Source: Desulfonatronum sp. (GTDB lineage: Bacteria; Desulfobacterota; Desulfovibrionia; Desulfovibrionales; Desulfonatronaceae). From it: 8,836 nucleotides of DNA. The DNA is taken from assembly GCA_007127655.1 (NCBI GenBank), contig SKYX01000081.1:1-8836 (forward strand), given 5' to 3'. Positions 1 through 7,177 of this stretch are shown piece after piece. The notes under the pieces were generated by a model. That model worked only from the letters and a program-made list of their open reading frames with translations, made no database searches and was not told the DNA's origin. How positions within the stretch are numbered: the first letter of the stretch is position 1; each line of letters opens with the position of its first letter. The position numbers were made by a program, and so were the translations under genes.

Positions 1-88
1 GGCCGCCCACGGATTCCTTGGCAATGATCCTGCCGTCCTCTTCCACCAGATTGATGGGCAGCCGATTGGATACGATGACGAGACGCAT
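1..88 (-). CDS. otsA: Trehalose-6-phosphate synthase-like glycosyltransferase (GT20), N-terminal fragment, cut by left window edge
   Basis: Only the first 29 codons are inside the window. The protein begins MRLVIVSNRLPINLVEED and reaches a VGG at residues 27-29. A first beta strand running into SNRLP, followed by a G-G loop about 20 residues later, is the classic N-terminus of GT20 enzymes such as OtsA. These transfer glucose from a nucleotide sugar (UDP- or ADP-glucose) to glucose-6-phosphate, giving trehalose-6-phosphate in the cytoplasm; the G-G loop contacts the substrate phosphate. The ATG (complement of 86-88) follows a good ribosome-binding site, AGGAGT on the minus strand (93-98), with 4 bases between. 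The gene is divergent from argF. Related GT20 enzymes, for example glucosylglycerol-phosphate synthase, share this start, so the exact product is uncertain. The family call is fairly safe. Confidence 0.72.
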   Translation of the reverse strand, partial: MRLVIVSNRLPINLVEEDGRIIAKESVGG

Positions 89-410
89 GGTTACTCCTTG
101 GATTGCCACATGAGGTTGGGGGGCGGCGCCCGGTGGCTCCGCTCAACGGTTCTTCAGCAAGGTTGACCCATGAAAGCCGCGGATGTCAAATTTTCGGGCT
201 TTTCTACGAAAACCTCTCGTTCCCTCACCGAAAAAAAGGTTCACGTTGGCCGGTTTTTAGTTCTTTACACCAGCAATGCCCCAGGCTATGTTCAATATTT
301 TTCTTTCCGCAAGAGTTGCTCCCGGTAGTTGTTCACGGCGCGGACAAGGCTGGGGAGTTTGTTCATCTTGAATCCCCCCGTAGGTGTTTGAGGGGGCGCG
401 TGAGGGCGTT
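89..410. other. Divergent intergenic region between the GT20 gene and argF
   Basis: This gene-free stretch of about 320 bases must hold promoters for both flanking genes. I see a candidate rightward promoter at 265-293, listed separately. A second, weaker rightward pair is TTGACC at 163-168 with TCAAAT at 186-191. A perfect minus-strand TTGACA (184-189) has no good -10 partner. A C6 run at 374-379 can pair with a G5 run at 392-396 just ahead of argF. Poly-A at 230-236 and T-rich tracts near 255 and 297 lack a preceding GC hairpin, so no terminator is called. I recognise no arginine-repressor operator and no riboswitch. The open frames crossing it lack ribosome-binding sites and run into argF. 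Confidence 0.6.
265..293 (+). promoter_or_regulatory. Candidate sigma-70 promoter for argF
   Basis: TTTACA (265-270) matches five of six bases of the -35 consensus. TATGTT (288-293) matches four of six of the -10 consensus, including the leading TA and the final T. The spacer is the optimal 17 bases. A start near 300 would give a leader of about 110 bases before the argF ATG at 411. The call rests on motif matching alone, and a competing weaker pair lies at 163-191. Confidence 0.3.
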
Positions 411-1319
411 ATGGCTCGACATTTTTTACAGATAACCGATCTGAAGCGTTCCGAGGCCTGGAACATGTTGACCAGGGCCAAGGAGATCAAAGCGTCCAAT
501 TGGCGTTCGTCCCTGCTTGACGGCAAGACGTTGATCCTGCTGTTCGAAAAGGCCTCCACCCGGACGCGGATTTCCTTTGAGGTGGCCATCCGGGCCCTGG
601 GCGGCGACGTGTTGTTCATGACCAACAAGGACTCCCAGCTCGGTCGGAACGAACCTTTGCGGGACACGGCAAGGGTTTTCGGGCGCTACGTCCAGGGCGT
701 GGTGGTGCGGACGTTTGCCCAGGAAGTGCTCGAAGAACTGGCCTCGGCTGGTGGGATACCGGTGATCAACGCTTTGACCGATCTGCATCACCCCTGCCAG
801 GTGATGAGCGACATGAAGACCATTTTCGAGCAGACCCCGGATATCCCGAGCCTGAAAATCGCCTGGGTGGGCGACGGGAACAACATGGCCAACTCCTGGC
901 TGCACGCGGCCATGCATTTTTCCTTTGCGCTGCATCTGGCCGTTCCCCCGGGATACGAGCCGGATTCCGAGGTCTTGCAACAAGCCCGGGAGAACGGGGC
1001 TAACGTGGTTGTGACCAACGATCCCAAGGAAGCCGTGAACGAAGCCCACTACGTGAACACCGACGTCTGGGCTTCCATGGGCCAGGAGGACGCGGCAGAG
1101 GAACGGCGGGAGATTTTCGCGCCCTTTCAGGTTAACTCCAGGCTTTTGGCCCTGGCTCGGCCGGACTGCAAGGTCCTGCACTGCCTCCCGGCCAAACGCG
1201 GAGAGGAGATCACTGACGAGGTCATGGAGGGCGAGGCCTCCCTGGTCTGGGATCAGGCCGAAAACCGGCTGCATATGCAGAAGGCCTTGTTGGAATGGGT
1301 TTTTAGTGAGCAGAGCTAA
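411..1319 (+). CDS. argF: Ornithine carbamoyltransferase, anabolic
   Basis: This cytoplasmic enzyme joins carbamoyl phosphate and ornithine to give citrulline, the sixth step of arginine synthesis. The 302-residue length is normal for the family. The carbamoyl-phosphate motif STRTR is at residues 49-53, followed by SFE. HPCQ at 127-130 completes that site. The ornithine-binding stretch TDVWASMGQE is at 217-226, and HCLP at 257-260 carries the conserved cysteine. These features separate it from aspartate carbamoyltransferase. I chose the ATG at 411 because it gives the expected short N-terminus (MARHFLQITDL) and has GAGG at 402-405 with a 5-base gap. An in-frame GTG at 384 would add nine residues but has no ribosome-binding site. 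argG follows after 33 bases, with argH behind it, which supports the biosynthetic rather than the catabolic (arcB) role. Confidence 0.95.
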   Translation: MARHFLQITDLKRSEAWNMLTRAKEIKASNWRSSLLDGKTLILLFEKASTRTRISFEVAIRALGGDVLFMTNKDSQLGRNEPLRDTARVFGRYVQGVVVRTFAQEVLEELASAGGIPVINALTDLHHPCQVMSDMKTIFEQTPDIPSLKIAWVGDGNNMANSWLHAAMHFSFALHLAVPPGYEPDSEVLQQARENGANVVVTNDPKEAVNEAHYVNTDVWASMGQEDAAEERREIFAPFQVNSRLLALARPDCKVLHCLPAKRGEEITDEVMEGEASLVWDQAENRLHMQKALLEWVFSEQS

Positions 1320-1352
1320 CGAGAACATTACGGACGGGATGGGTGCGCGGCA

Positions 1353-2546
1353 ATGAGTCAAAATATTGAAAAGGTCGTACTGGCCTACTCCGGCGGTCTG
1401 GATACGTCGGTGATTTTGAAGTGGATCAAGGAAAACTACTCCTGCGAAGTGATCGCTTTTACCGCGGACCTGGGCCAGGGGGAGGATCTCTCCGGCGTGG
1501 AACGCCGGGCCCTGGAAACCGGCGCGACCAAGGCCTTTGTCGAGGATTTGCGTGAAGAGTACGCCAAGGATTTCATTTTTCCGATGATGCGGGCCAACGC
1601 GGTGTACGAGGGCCGGTATCTGCTGGGCACCTCCATCGCCCGACCCTTGATCGCCAAGCGAATGGTGGAGATCGCCCGGGCCGAGGGCGCTCAGGCCATT
1701 GCCCACGGGGCCACGGGCAAGGGCAACGACCAGGTACGGTTCGAACTGACCGCCGCGGCCCTGGACAAAACCCTGAAGACCATCGCTCCCTGGCGGGAGT
1801 GGGATTTGCGTTCGCGGACGGACTGCGTCGAATATGCCCAAAAACACGGCATTCCCGTGACCGTGACCAAGGACAAACCCTATTCCTGCGACGGAAATCT
1901 GCTGCACCTTTCTTTTGAAGGCGGCGAGCTGGAAGACCCCTGGGCCGAGCCCGGGCCGCACACATACATGATGTGCGTCCCGCCGGAACAGGCACCGGAC
2001 CGGCCGGAGATCGCAACCATCGAATTCGAGGCCGGAGATCCCGTGGCCCTCAACGGCCAAGCCATGAGTCCGGCGACGATCATGACCGAGCTGAACGTTC
2101 TGGGCGGACGGCATGGTATTGGCCGCCTGGATATGGTGGAGAGCCGTTTCGTGGGCATGAAGTCCCGCGGGGTCTACGAAACCCCGGGAGGGACGATCCT
2201 TCAAACCGCCCACCGGGATCTGGAAGGCCTGACCTTGGACCGGGAAGCCATGCGCCTGCGCGATCAATTGATCCCGCAGTATGCGGCCATGGTCTACAAC
2301 GGGTTTTGGTTTGCTCCGGAGCGAGAAGCCCTGCAAGCCTTCATCGACAAGACCCAGGAACGGGTCCGGGGCACGGTGCGGCTGAAACTGTACAAGGGAG
2401 CGGTCTCGGTGCTGGGCCGCAAGTCGGACGTTTCCCTGTACAACCCGGAACTCGCCACTTTCGAGCAAGACATGGTCTACGACCAAGCCGACGCGGCGGG
2501 GTTCATCCGGTTGAACGCCCTGCGGCTGCGGGCCTGGAACCAATAA
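1353..2546 (+). CDS. argG: Argininosuccinate synthase
   Basis: This cytoplasmic enzyme condenses citrulline and aspartate, using ATP, to give argininosuccinate. The 397-residue protein is full length. Its N-terminal ATP pyrophosphatase loop, AYSGGLDTS, is at residues 11-19. [14 protein letters not shown] at 118-131 is the second nucleotide and substrate signature. [11 protein letters not shown] starts at 177 and leads into GELEDP, ending at 196. GRLDMVESR at 257-265 and [13 protein letters not shown] at 268-280 are conserved synthetase-domain motifs. The start ATG lies 33 bases after the argF stop. Only a weak purine-rich stretch (GGACGGGATGGG, about 1332-1343) serves as a ribosome-binding site, so expression may depend partly on read-through from argF. 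The stop shares its last A with the argH start. No family-defining residue appears to be missing. Confidence 0.97.
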   Translation: MSQNIEKVVLAYSGGLDTSVILKWIKENYSCEVIAFTADLGQGEDLSGVERRALETGATKAFVEDLREEYAKDFIFPMMRANAVYEGRYLLGTSIARPLIAKRMVEIARAEGAQAIAHGATGKGNDQVRFELTAAALDKTLKTIAPWREWDLRSRTDCVEYAQKHGIPVTVTKDKPYSCDGNLLHLSFEGGELEDPWAEPGPHTYMMCVPPEQAPDRPEIATIEFEAGDPVALNGQAMSPATIMTELNVLGGRHGIGRLDMVESRFVGMKSRGVYETPGGTILQTAHRDLEGLTLDREAMRLRDQLIPQYAAMVYNGFWFAPEREALQAFIDKTQERVRGTVRLKLYKGAVSVLGRKSDVSLYNPELATFEQDMVYDQADAAGFIRLNALRLRAWNQ

Positions 2547-3955
2547 TGTCCGGAAAAGAATCCACCGGCAAGCTTTGGGGCGGGCGGTTCGAGGCGGCCA
2601 CGGACCGGCTCGTGGAGCAGTACACGGCCTCGGTCGGGGCGGATCGGCGTCTCGCTTTGCAGGATATCCGCGGGTCCATGGCCCACGCCCGGATGCTCGG
2701 CAAACAGAAGGTCTTGCGGTCCGAGGACGTGGACGCCATCCTGGAGGGGTTGCGGCGGGTTGAATCCGAGGTCGCGACCGGAACGTTCGTCTGGAAAGAT
2801 GAACTGGAAGACGTGCATATGAATATTGAGGCCCGGTTGACCGAGCTTATCGGCGAAGCCGGCAAGCGGCTGCACACCGGACGCAGCCGCAACGACCAGG
2901 TGGCCCTGGACTTTCGGCTGCATGTGGACGAGGCCCTGGAGCACTGGCAGGCCCACCTGGGCGAGCTGATCCAGGTGCTCGTCCTCCGGGCCGAGGAGCA
3001 TGTCCGGACCCTGCTGCCCGGATGCACCCATTTGCAGCCGGCCCAACCGGTCAGCTTGGCCCAGCATCTACTGGCCTATGCCTGGATGTGTCGCCGGAAC
3101 TTTGACCGGGTCGCCGACGCCCGCAAGCGGGTTCGGATCAGTCCGCTGGGAGCCGCGGCACTGGCCGGGACCACCTATCCCATTGACCCGGAAATGGTCG
3201 CTCGGGAGGTGGGCTTTCCTGAAATTTTCTCCAACAGCATGGACGCAGTGGCGGACCGGGACTTTGTCATGGAGTCCGTGTTCTGCGCCTGCGTGATCAT
3301 GGCTCATCTGTCCCGGCTCTGCGAGGAGCTGATCCTGTGGGCCAATCCGGCTTTCGGGTTCGTGCGGCTGCCCGACGCCTTTGCCACGGGATCAAGCATC
3401 ATGCCCCAAAAAAAGAATCCGGACGTGGCCGAGTTGATGCGCGGTAAAACCGGGCGGGTCTACGGCGATCTGACGGCCTTGCTGACTCTGGTCAAGGGGC
3501 TACCTCTGACGTACAATCGGGACTTGCAGGAAGACAAGGAGCCGTTTTTCGACGCGGACACCACCGTGTCCTCCTCGTTGCGCCTGATGGCCGCGATGAT
3601 GGCCGAGATGGAGTTCGTCCCCGAGCGGATGCTGGCCATGCTGCGCAAGGGCTTTCTCAATGCCACGGAACTGGCCGACTATCTGGTGGGCAAGGGTTTG
3701 GCCTTTCGCGACGCCCATCATGCCGTGGGCCGGGCCGTGGCTTTTGCCGAGGAGCAAGGGCAGGGTCTGGAGGATCTGTCTTTGGAAGATTTGCGGACGT
3801 TTTCCCCGTTGATCGTCGAAGACGTCTACGAGGTTCTGGATTATCACCAGGCCGTGGCCCGACGCTCGGCGCCGGGAGGCACGGGGGAAGGGCCGGTGCG
3901 CGAGCAAATCGCCGCTCTTCGAACGTGGCTGGAAACCGTGCGTTCAACGGCGTGA
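2546..3955 (+). CDS. argH: Argininosuccinate lyase
   Basis: This enzyme splits argininosuccinate into arginine and fumarate, the last step of arginine synthesis. It belongs to the fumarase/aspartase superfamily and acts as a homotetramer. The 469-residue length is typical. LWGGRF is at residues 10-15 and EDVHMNIE at 88-95. [12 protein letters not shown] is at 111-122. [10 protein letters not shown] at 159-168 carries the conserved histidine; the family more often has Tyr than Cys before the Thr. The superfamily signature [11 protein letters not shown] is at 282-292 and includes the flexible catalytic-serine loop. [11 protein letters not shown] at 444-454 is the usual C-terminal motif. The frame stays open well upstream, to 1973, but that part lies inside argG. 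The ATG at 2546 starts the family N-terminus and forms a TAATG overlap with the argG stop. No good ribosome-binding site precedes it, so translation probably depends on re-initiation after argG. Confidence 0.97.
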   Translation: MSGKESTGKLWGGRFEAATDRLVEQYTASVGADRRLALQDIRGSMAHARMLGKQKVLRSEDVDAILEGLRRVESEVATGTFVWKDELEDVHMNIEARLTELIGEAGKRLHTGRSRNDQVALDFRLHVDEALEHWQAHLGELIQVLVLRAEEHVRTLLPGCTHLQPAQPVSLAQHLLAYAWMCRRNFDRVADARKRVRISPLGAAALAGTTYPIDPEMVAREVGFPEIFSNSMDAVADRDFVMESVFCACVIMAHLSRLCEELILWANPAFGFVRLPDAFATGSSIMPQKKNPDVAELMRGKTGRVYGDLTALLTLVKGLPLTYNRDLQEDKEPFFDADTTVSSSLRLMAAMMAEMEFVPERMLAMLRKGFLNATELADYLVGKGLAFRDAHHAVGRAVAFAEEQGQGLEDLSLEDLRTFSPLIVEDVYEVLDYHQAVARRSAPGGTGEGPVREQIAALRTWLETVRSTA

Positions 3956-3981
3956 TTGGTCCACTGAGATGTCCGAAAAAA

Positions 3982-4075
3982 TGGCGGAAGCGTATAGGAG
4001 TCGAACCTACCGACGACCTCTCGACCGTCCACTGGATTTGAAGTCCAGGCGCCACACCGGTGACGAAACGCTTCC
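3982..4075 (-). tRNA. selC: tRNA-Sec (selenocysteine), anticodon TCA
   Basis: Read on the minus strand, this 94-base gene begins GGAAGCGT and ends ACGCTTCC-G-CCA, with the CCA encoded. The acceptor stem is a perfect 8 bp, one longer than in ordinary tRNAs. The T arm has 5 bp (one G-U pair) around the loop TTCGACT (3994-4010), giving the bacterial 8+5 selenocysteine fold. The anticodon stem CTGGA/TCCAG encloses loop CTTCAAA with anticodon TCA (complement of 4039-4041). A long variable arm (4012-4029) forms seven pairs, two of them G-U wobbles, around a GAGA loop. These traits match Escherichia coli selC closely. The tRNA is charged with serine, converted by SelA and delivered by SelB to UGA codons that carry a SECIS element. 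It lies opposite to both flanking genes. A T6 run directly follows the CCA, but no separate terminator hairpin is seen. Confidence 0.96.
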
Positions 4076-4233
4076 TCAATTCGTGCTCAATGCCGACCCG
4101 GTACCTGCTTGGGCTTGCTTGGCGAACGAACAGCGGTGACTTGTATCCATTTCGTCCTCGATCCGCAAGCGCGGGATGAGCAATACGCATGGGAATTTCG
4201 ATTTTGAGTATGTTGAAGTGACAAACTGACACC

Positions 4234-4240
4234 AGAGGAG
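4234..4240 (+). promoter_or_regulatory. Strong ribosome-binding site fixing the TTG start of ftsH
   Basis: AGAGGAG lies 7 bases before the TTG at 4248, which is ideal spacing. No in-frame ATG or GTG lies near enough to use it, and the TTG gives the expected FtsH N-terminus. This supports a genuine TTG start. Confidence 0.8.
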
Positions 4241-4247
4241 TCTTCCA

Positions 4248-6266
4248 TTGAATAATTTTTCCAAGAACCTGTTGCTCTGGGCCACCATTTCCGTGGTCAT
4301 GGTGGTTCTGTTCAATATGTTCAGCCAACCGCCGGCGCCGGAGCAGAGGCTGAGCTACAGCGAGTTGTTGACCCGGGTGCGCGCCGGTGAAATCACCGAG
4401 GTCAAGGTCCAGGGCCAGAGGATTCAAGGCGTCCTGCTCAACGAACAGCGCTTCGTTTCATTCAACCCCAACGATCCGAACCTGGTGCAAACACTTTTGG
4501 ACAACGACGTGCGCGTGGTGGCCGAGCCGGAGGATCAGTCGCCGTGGTATTTCACGGTGCTCATCTCCTGGTTTCCGATGCTCCTCTTGATCGGTGTCTG
4601 GATATTTTTCATGCGCCAGATGCAGTCCGGCGGGGGGCGGGCCATGTCCTTTGGCCGGTCCCGGGCCAAGATGCTCAGCGAGGAGTCCACCAAGGTCACC
4701 TTTGAGGACGTGGCCGGAGTGGACGAGGCCAAGGAAGAGCTGATGGAAGTGGTGGATTTTCTCCGCGAGCCCAAGAAATTTACCCGCCTGGGCGGGCGGA
4801 TTCCCAAGGGCGTCCTGCTGGTGGGGTCGCCGGGCACCGGAAAGACCCTTCTGGCCCGGGCCGTGGCCGGAGAGGCCGGAGTGCCCTTTTTCTCCATTTC
4901 CGGCTCGGACTTCGTGGAGATGTTCGTGGGCGTAGGCGCGGCCAGGGTGCGCGATCTGTTCACCCAGGGCAAGAAGAACGCGCCTTGCTTGATCTTTATC
5001 GACGAAATCGACGCCGTGGGCCGGCAGCGCGGGGCCGGACTGGGAGGCGGGCATGATGAACGGGAGCAGACCCTGAACCAGATGCTCGTGGAAATGGACG
5101 GCTTTGAATCCAACGAGGGCGTGATCCTGATTGCGGCTACCAACCGGCCGGACGTGCTGGACCCGGCCCTGCTGCGCCCAGGCCGGTTTGACCGTCAGGT
5201 TGTAGTGCCGGCGCCTGATTTTCGCGGCCGGGTGCGCATCCTGCAAGTCCATGCCAAGCGAACGCCCCTGGCCAAGGGGGTGGATCTGGAATCGCTGGCC
5301 AAGGGCACTCCGGGCATGTCCGGGGCGGACCTGGAAAACCTGGTCAACGAAGCGGCTCTCCACGCGGCTCGACAGGGCAAGGAACAGTTGGACATGCGGG
5401 ACTTCGAGGAGGCCAAGGACAAGTTGCTCATGGGCAAGGAGCGGCGGAGCATGATTCTCAGCGACGACGAGAAGAAGACCACGGCCTACCACGAGGCTGG
5501 ACACGCTCTGGTGGCCCGTCTGCTTCCCGGCACGGACCCGATCCACAAGGTGTCCATCATTCCCCGGGGCATGGCCCTGGGCGTCACCATGCAGCTTCCT
5601 GACGACGAACGACACAATTACAGCCGGTCCTATCTGGAAAAGACCTTGGCCGTGCTGCTGGCCGGCAGGGTGGCTGAGGAGATCATTTTCGACCAGTTGA
5701 CCACTGGAGCCGGCAACGACATCGAACGCGCCACGAAAATGGCCCGGAAGATGGTTTGCCAGTGGGGCATGAGCGATACTCTGGGGCCGCTTTCCCTGGG
5801 AGAAAACAACGACCATGTTTTTCTGGGCCGGGAGATCGGGCACCAGAAGGATTACAGCGAACAGACCGCCCAGATGATCGACTCGGAGATCAAGGGGTTC
5901 GTGGCCAGGGCTCACGCCAAGGCCAAGCAGCTTTTGGAAAAGAACATCGACTCTCTGCACGCCATGGCCAACGCGCTCTTGGAGCGAGAGACCATCACTG
6001 GTGAGGACATCACGCTGTTGATAAAGGGTGAGCCCTTGCCGCCCATGAGCCCGGTGAGCGAGAAGCCGGTTCGCCAGGACAGTGGAGCATCGCCTGAAAC
6101 GGCATCCGCCACCGAGCATAACGAGCCAAAAGTCGATGGGGAAAAGGGGGCGGAGGGAGAGAAAACCGAGTCCGAGCAGTCCGCCAATCCTTCGGATAAG
6201 AAGGAAGGCGAGGATGACCCGGACGAATTCGCCCTGGAAGAGCCGGACAAAAACAATCGACCTTGA
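4248..6266 (+). CDS. ftsH: ATP-dependent inner-membrane zinc metalloprotease FtsH
   Basis: FtsH is a hexameric membrane-bound AAA+ protease that degrades unassembled membrane proteins and some short-lived cytoplasmic regulators. The 672-residue protein has a transmembrane helix at about 7-24, a short periplasmic domain, and a second helix at about 104-122. The AAA+ module follows: Walker A GSPGTGKT at 193-200, Walker [10 protein letters not shown] at 247-255, and the second region of homology [20 protein letters not shown] at 297-316, with the arginine-finger candidates. The zinc site is HEAGH at 415-419, with a third ligand probably Asp491 in [10 protein letters not shown]. After about residue 600 there is a low-complexity tail of some 70 residues rich in Glu, Asp, Ser, Pro and Lys, probably disordered. 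The start is TTG with a strong ribosome-binding site. It begins the rightward cluster leading to folP, cdaA and ybbR; I see no confident promoter upstream. Confidence 0.97.
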   Translation: MNNFSKNLLLWATISVVMVVLFNMFSQPPAPEQRLSYSELLTRVRAGEITEVKVQGQRIQGVLLNEQRFVSFNPNDPNLVQTLLDNDVRVVAEPEDQSPWYFTVLISWFPMLLLIGVWIFFMRQMQSGGGRAMSFGRSRAKMLSEESTKVTFEDVAGVDEAKEELMEVVDFLREPKKFTRLGGRIPKGVLLVGSPGTGKTLLARAVAGEAGVPFFSISGSDFVEMFVGVGAARVRDLFTQGKKNAPCLIFIDEIDAVGRQRGAGLGGGHDEREQTLNQMLVEMDGFESNEGVILIAATNRPDVLDPALLRPGRFDRQVVVPAPDFRGRVRILQVHAKRTPLAKGVDLESLAKGTPGMSGADLENLVNEAALHAARQGKEQLDMRDFEEAKDKLLMGKERRSMILSDDEKKTTAYHEAGHALVARLLPGTDPIHKVSIIPRGMALGVTMQLPDDERHNYSRSYLEKTLAVLLAGRVAEEIIFDQLTTGAGNDIERATKMARKMVCQWGMSDTLGPLSLGENNDHVFLGREIGHQKDYSEQTAQMIDSEIKGFVARAHAKAKQLLEKNIDSLHAMANALLERETITGEDITLLIKGEPLPPMSPVSEKPVRQDSGASPETASATEHNEPKVDGEKGAEGEKTESEQSANPSDKKEGEDDPDEFALEEPDKNNRP

Positions 6267-6286
6267 CTCGGTCTCAACACATTCAA

Positions 6287-7177
6287 ATGCGACCCGTTTC
6301 ATCCTTGCGAATCAAGGACGGTCGCTGGATTGATCTTTCCAATCCGGTGATCATGGGCGTGGTGAACTGCACCCCGGACTCATTTTATGACGGAGGGCTG
6401 CACGCCGATCCGGACTCCGCCCTTCGTCATGGTCTGTTGCTGGCCTCTCAGGGCGCGTTGATCCTGGACGTGGGCGGAGAGTCCACTCGCCCCGGTTCTC
6501 GTCCCGTGAGCGTTCATCAGGAGCTGGAGCGCGTGCTGCCCGTGGTTCGCGGACTGTCGGCAGCGGCGGCGTCTCCGGAGGCCGAATCTTCCGTCGCTTC
6601 TTCGATAATTTCCATCGACACGACCAAGTCCGCGGTGGCGGCCCGGTGCCTCCAGGCCGGGGCGTCCATTGTCAACGACGTTTCCGGTTGTCGGTTCGAT
6701 CCGGAACTTTTGGACGTTCTGGGCCAGTTCAAGCCTGGCTACGTGCTGATGCACGCTCAAGGCAGGCCTGAGAGTATGCAGCAGGACCCTCGATACGACG
6801 ACGTCGTGGACGAAGTGCGTCGGTTTTTCGAGCACCGGATGGACGCCTTGGTGCGTTCCGGGCTGCCGGAAGAGCATGTGGTTCTCGATCCCGGCATTGG
6901 CTTCGGCAAACGGCTGGAACACAATTTGAAATTGCTGCGCAACATCGAGGTGTTTCAGGAGTTGGGGCGTCCGATTCTGGTGGGTATTTCCAACAAGTCC
7001 CTTTGGAAAGGGCTAATGGAGCTGGAACTGGAAGAGCGGGGGACGGTCTCCCAGGTGGCAGCGGCCTTGCTCGCCTCCAGAGGAGTGCGGATCCATAGGA
7101 TGCACGACGTGTCGGCCACGGCGCGGACATTGCGGGTCGAACGGGCCCTGCGCCCCGAGGGGGCCCCGACATGCTAG
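6287..7177 (+). CDS. folP: Dihydropteroate synthase
   Basis: This cytoplasmic TIM-barrel enzyme condenses 6-hydroxymethyl-dihydropterin diphosphate with p-aminobenzoate to give 7,8-dihydropteroate. It is the sulfonamide target of folate synthesis. Counting from the ATG at 6287 (296 residues), loop 1 is NCTPDSFYDGG at 27-37 and loop 2 DVGGESTRPGS at 61-71. IDTTKS starts at 110, VNDVSG at 129, MHAQGRPESM is at 155-164, DPGIGFGK at 201-208 and RMHDV at 271-275. The usual SRKS near the C-terminus reads SNKS (235-238), an Arg-to-Asn change with the Lys kept. The start is uncertain. A TTG at 6263 overlaps the ftsH stop (TTGA) and would add eight residues. Neither candidate has a clear ribosome-binding site; I prefer the ATG. 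The last 7 bases overlap cdaA. Confidence 0.93.
   Translation: MRPVSSLRIKDGRWIDLSNPVIMGVVNCTPDSFYDGGLHADPDSALRHGLLLASQGALILDVGGESTRPGSRPVSVHQELERVLPVVRGLSAAAASPEAESSVASSIISIDTTKSAVAARCLQAGASIVNDVSGCRFDPELLDVLGQFKPGYVLMHAQGRPESMQQDPRYDDVVDEVRRFFEHRMDALVRSGLPEEHVVLDPGIGFGKRLEHNLKLLRNIEVFQELGRPILVGISNKSLWKGLMELELEERGTVSQVAAALLASRGVRIHRMHDVSATARTLRVERALRPEGAPTC

Noticed and set aside
163..189. TTGAC-N17-GTCAA inverted repeat, looking like an operator or overlapping divergent -35 boxes.
   Set aside because: The arms are only 5 bp and do not extend inward about the same centre. The minus-strand TTGACA has no -10 at 15-19 bases.
230..236. Poly-A run (T7 on the minus strand) as a possible terminator.
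   Set aside because: No GC-rich hairpin precedes the T-run on the minus strand, and no leftward gene ends there.
384..410. Alternative GTG start for argF at 384.
   Set aside because: It has no ribosome-binding site and adds nine residues not typical of the family; the ATG at 411 has GAGG at good spacing.
103..435. A 110-codon rightward frame in the region before argF.
   Set aside because: It starts at TTG without a ribosome-binding site, overlaps the argF start, and its composition is not protein-like.
426..2543. A 705-codon open frame on the minus strand opposite argF and argG.
   Set aside because: It is antisense to two clearly conserved genes, spans their intergenic gap, has no recognisable domain, and is rich in Gly, His, Pro, Arg and Gln as expected from reading GC-rich coding DNA backwards.
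1973..2545. Upstream in-frame extension of argH inside argG.
   Set aside because: The extra 191 residues are out-of-frame argG, very rich in Arg, Gly and Pro. The conserved ArgH N-terminus begins at the ATG at 2546.
4107..4120. Short GCTTG repeats in the selC-ftsH spacer.
   Set aside because: There are only three copies of a 5-base unit, irregularly spaced; this is within chance and has no array structure.
3657..4427. A 256-codon minus-strand frame covering the end of argH, selC and the start of ftsH.
   Set aside because: It runs through the tRNA gene and two conserved genes in antisense and shows no domain.
4458..6302. A 614-codon open frame on the minus strand opposite ftsH.
   Set aside because: It is antisense to a fully conserved ftsH, crosses the ftsH-folP junction, and has the same reversed-codon composition with no recognisable motif.
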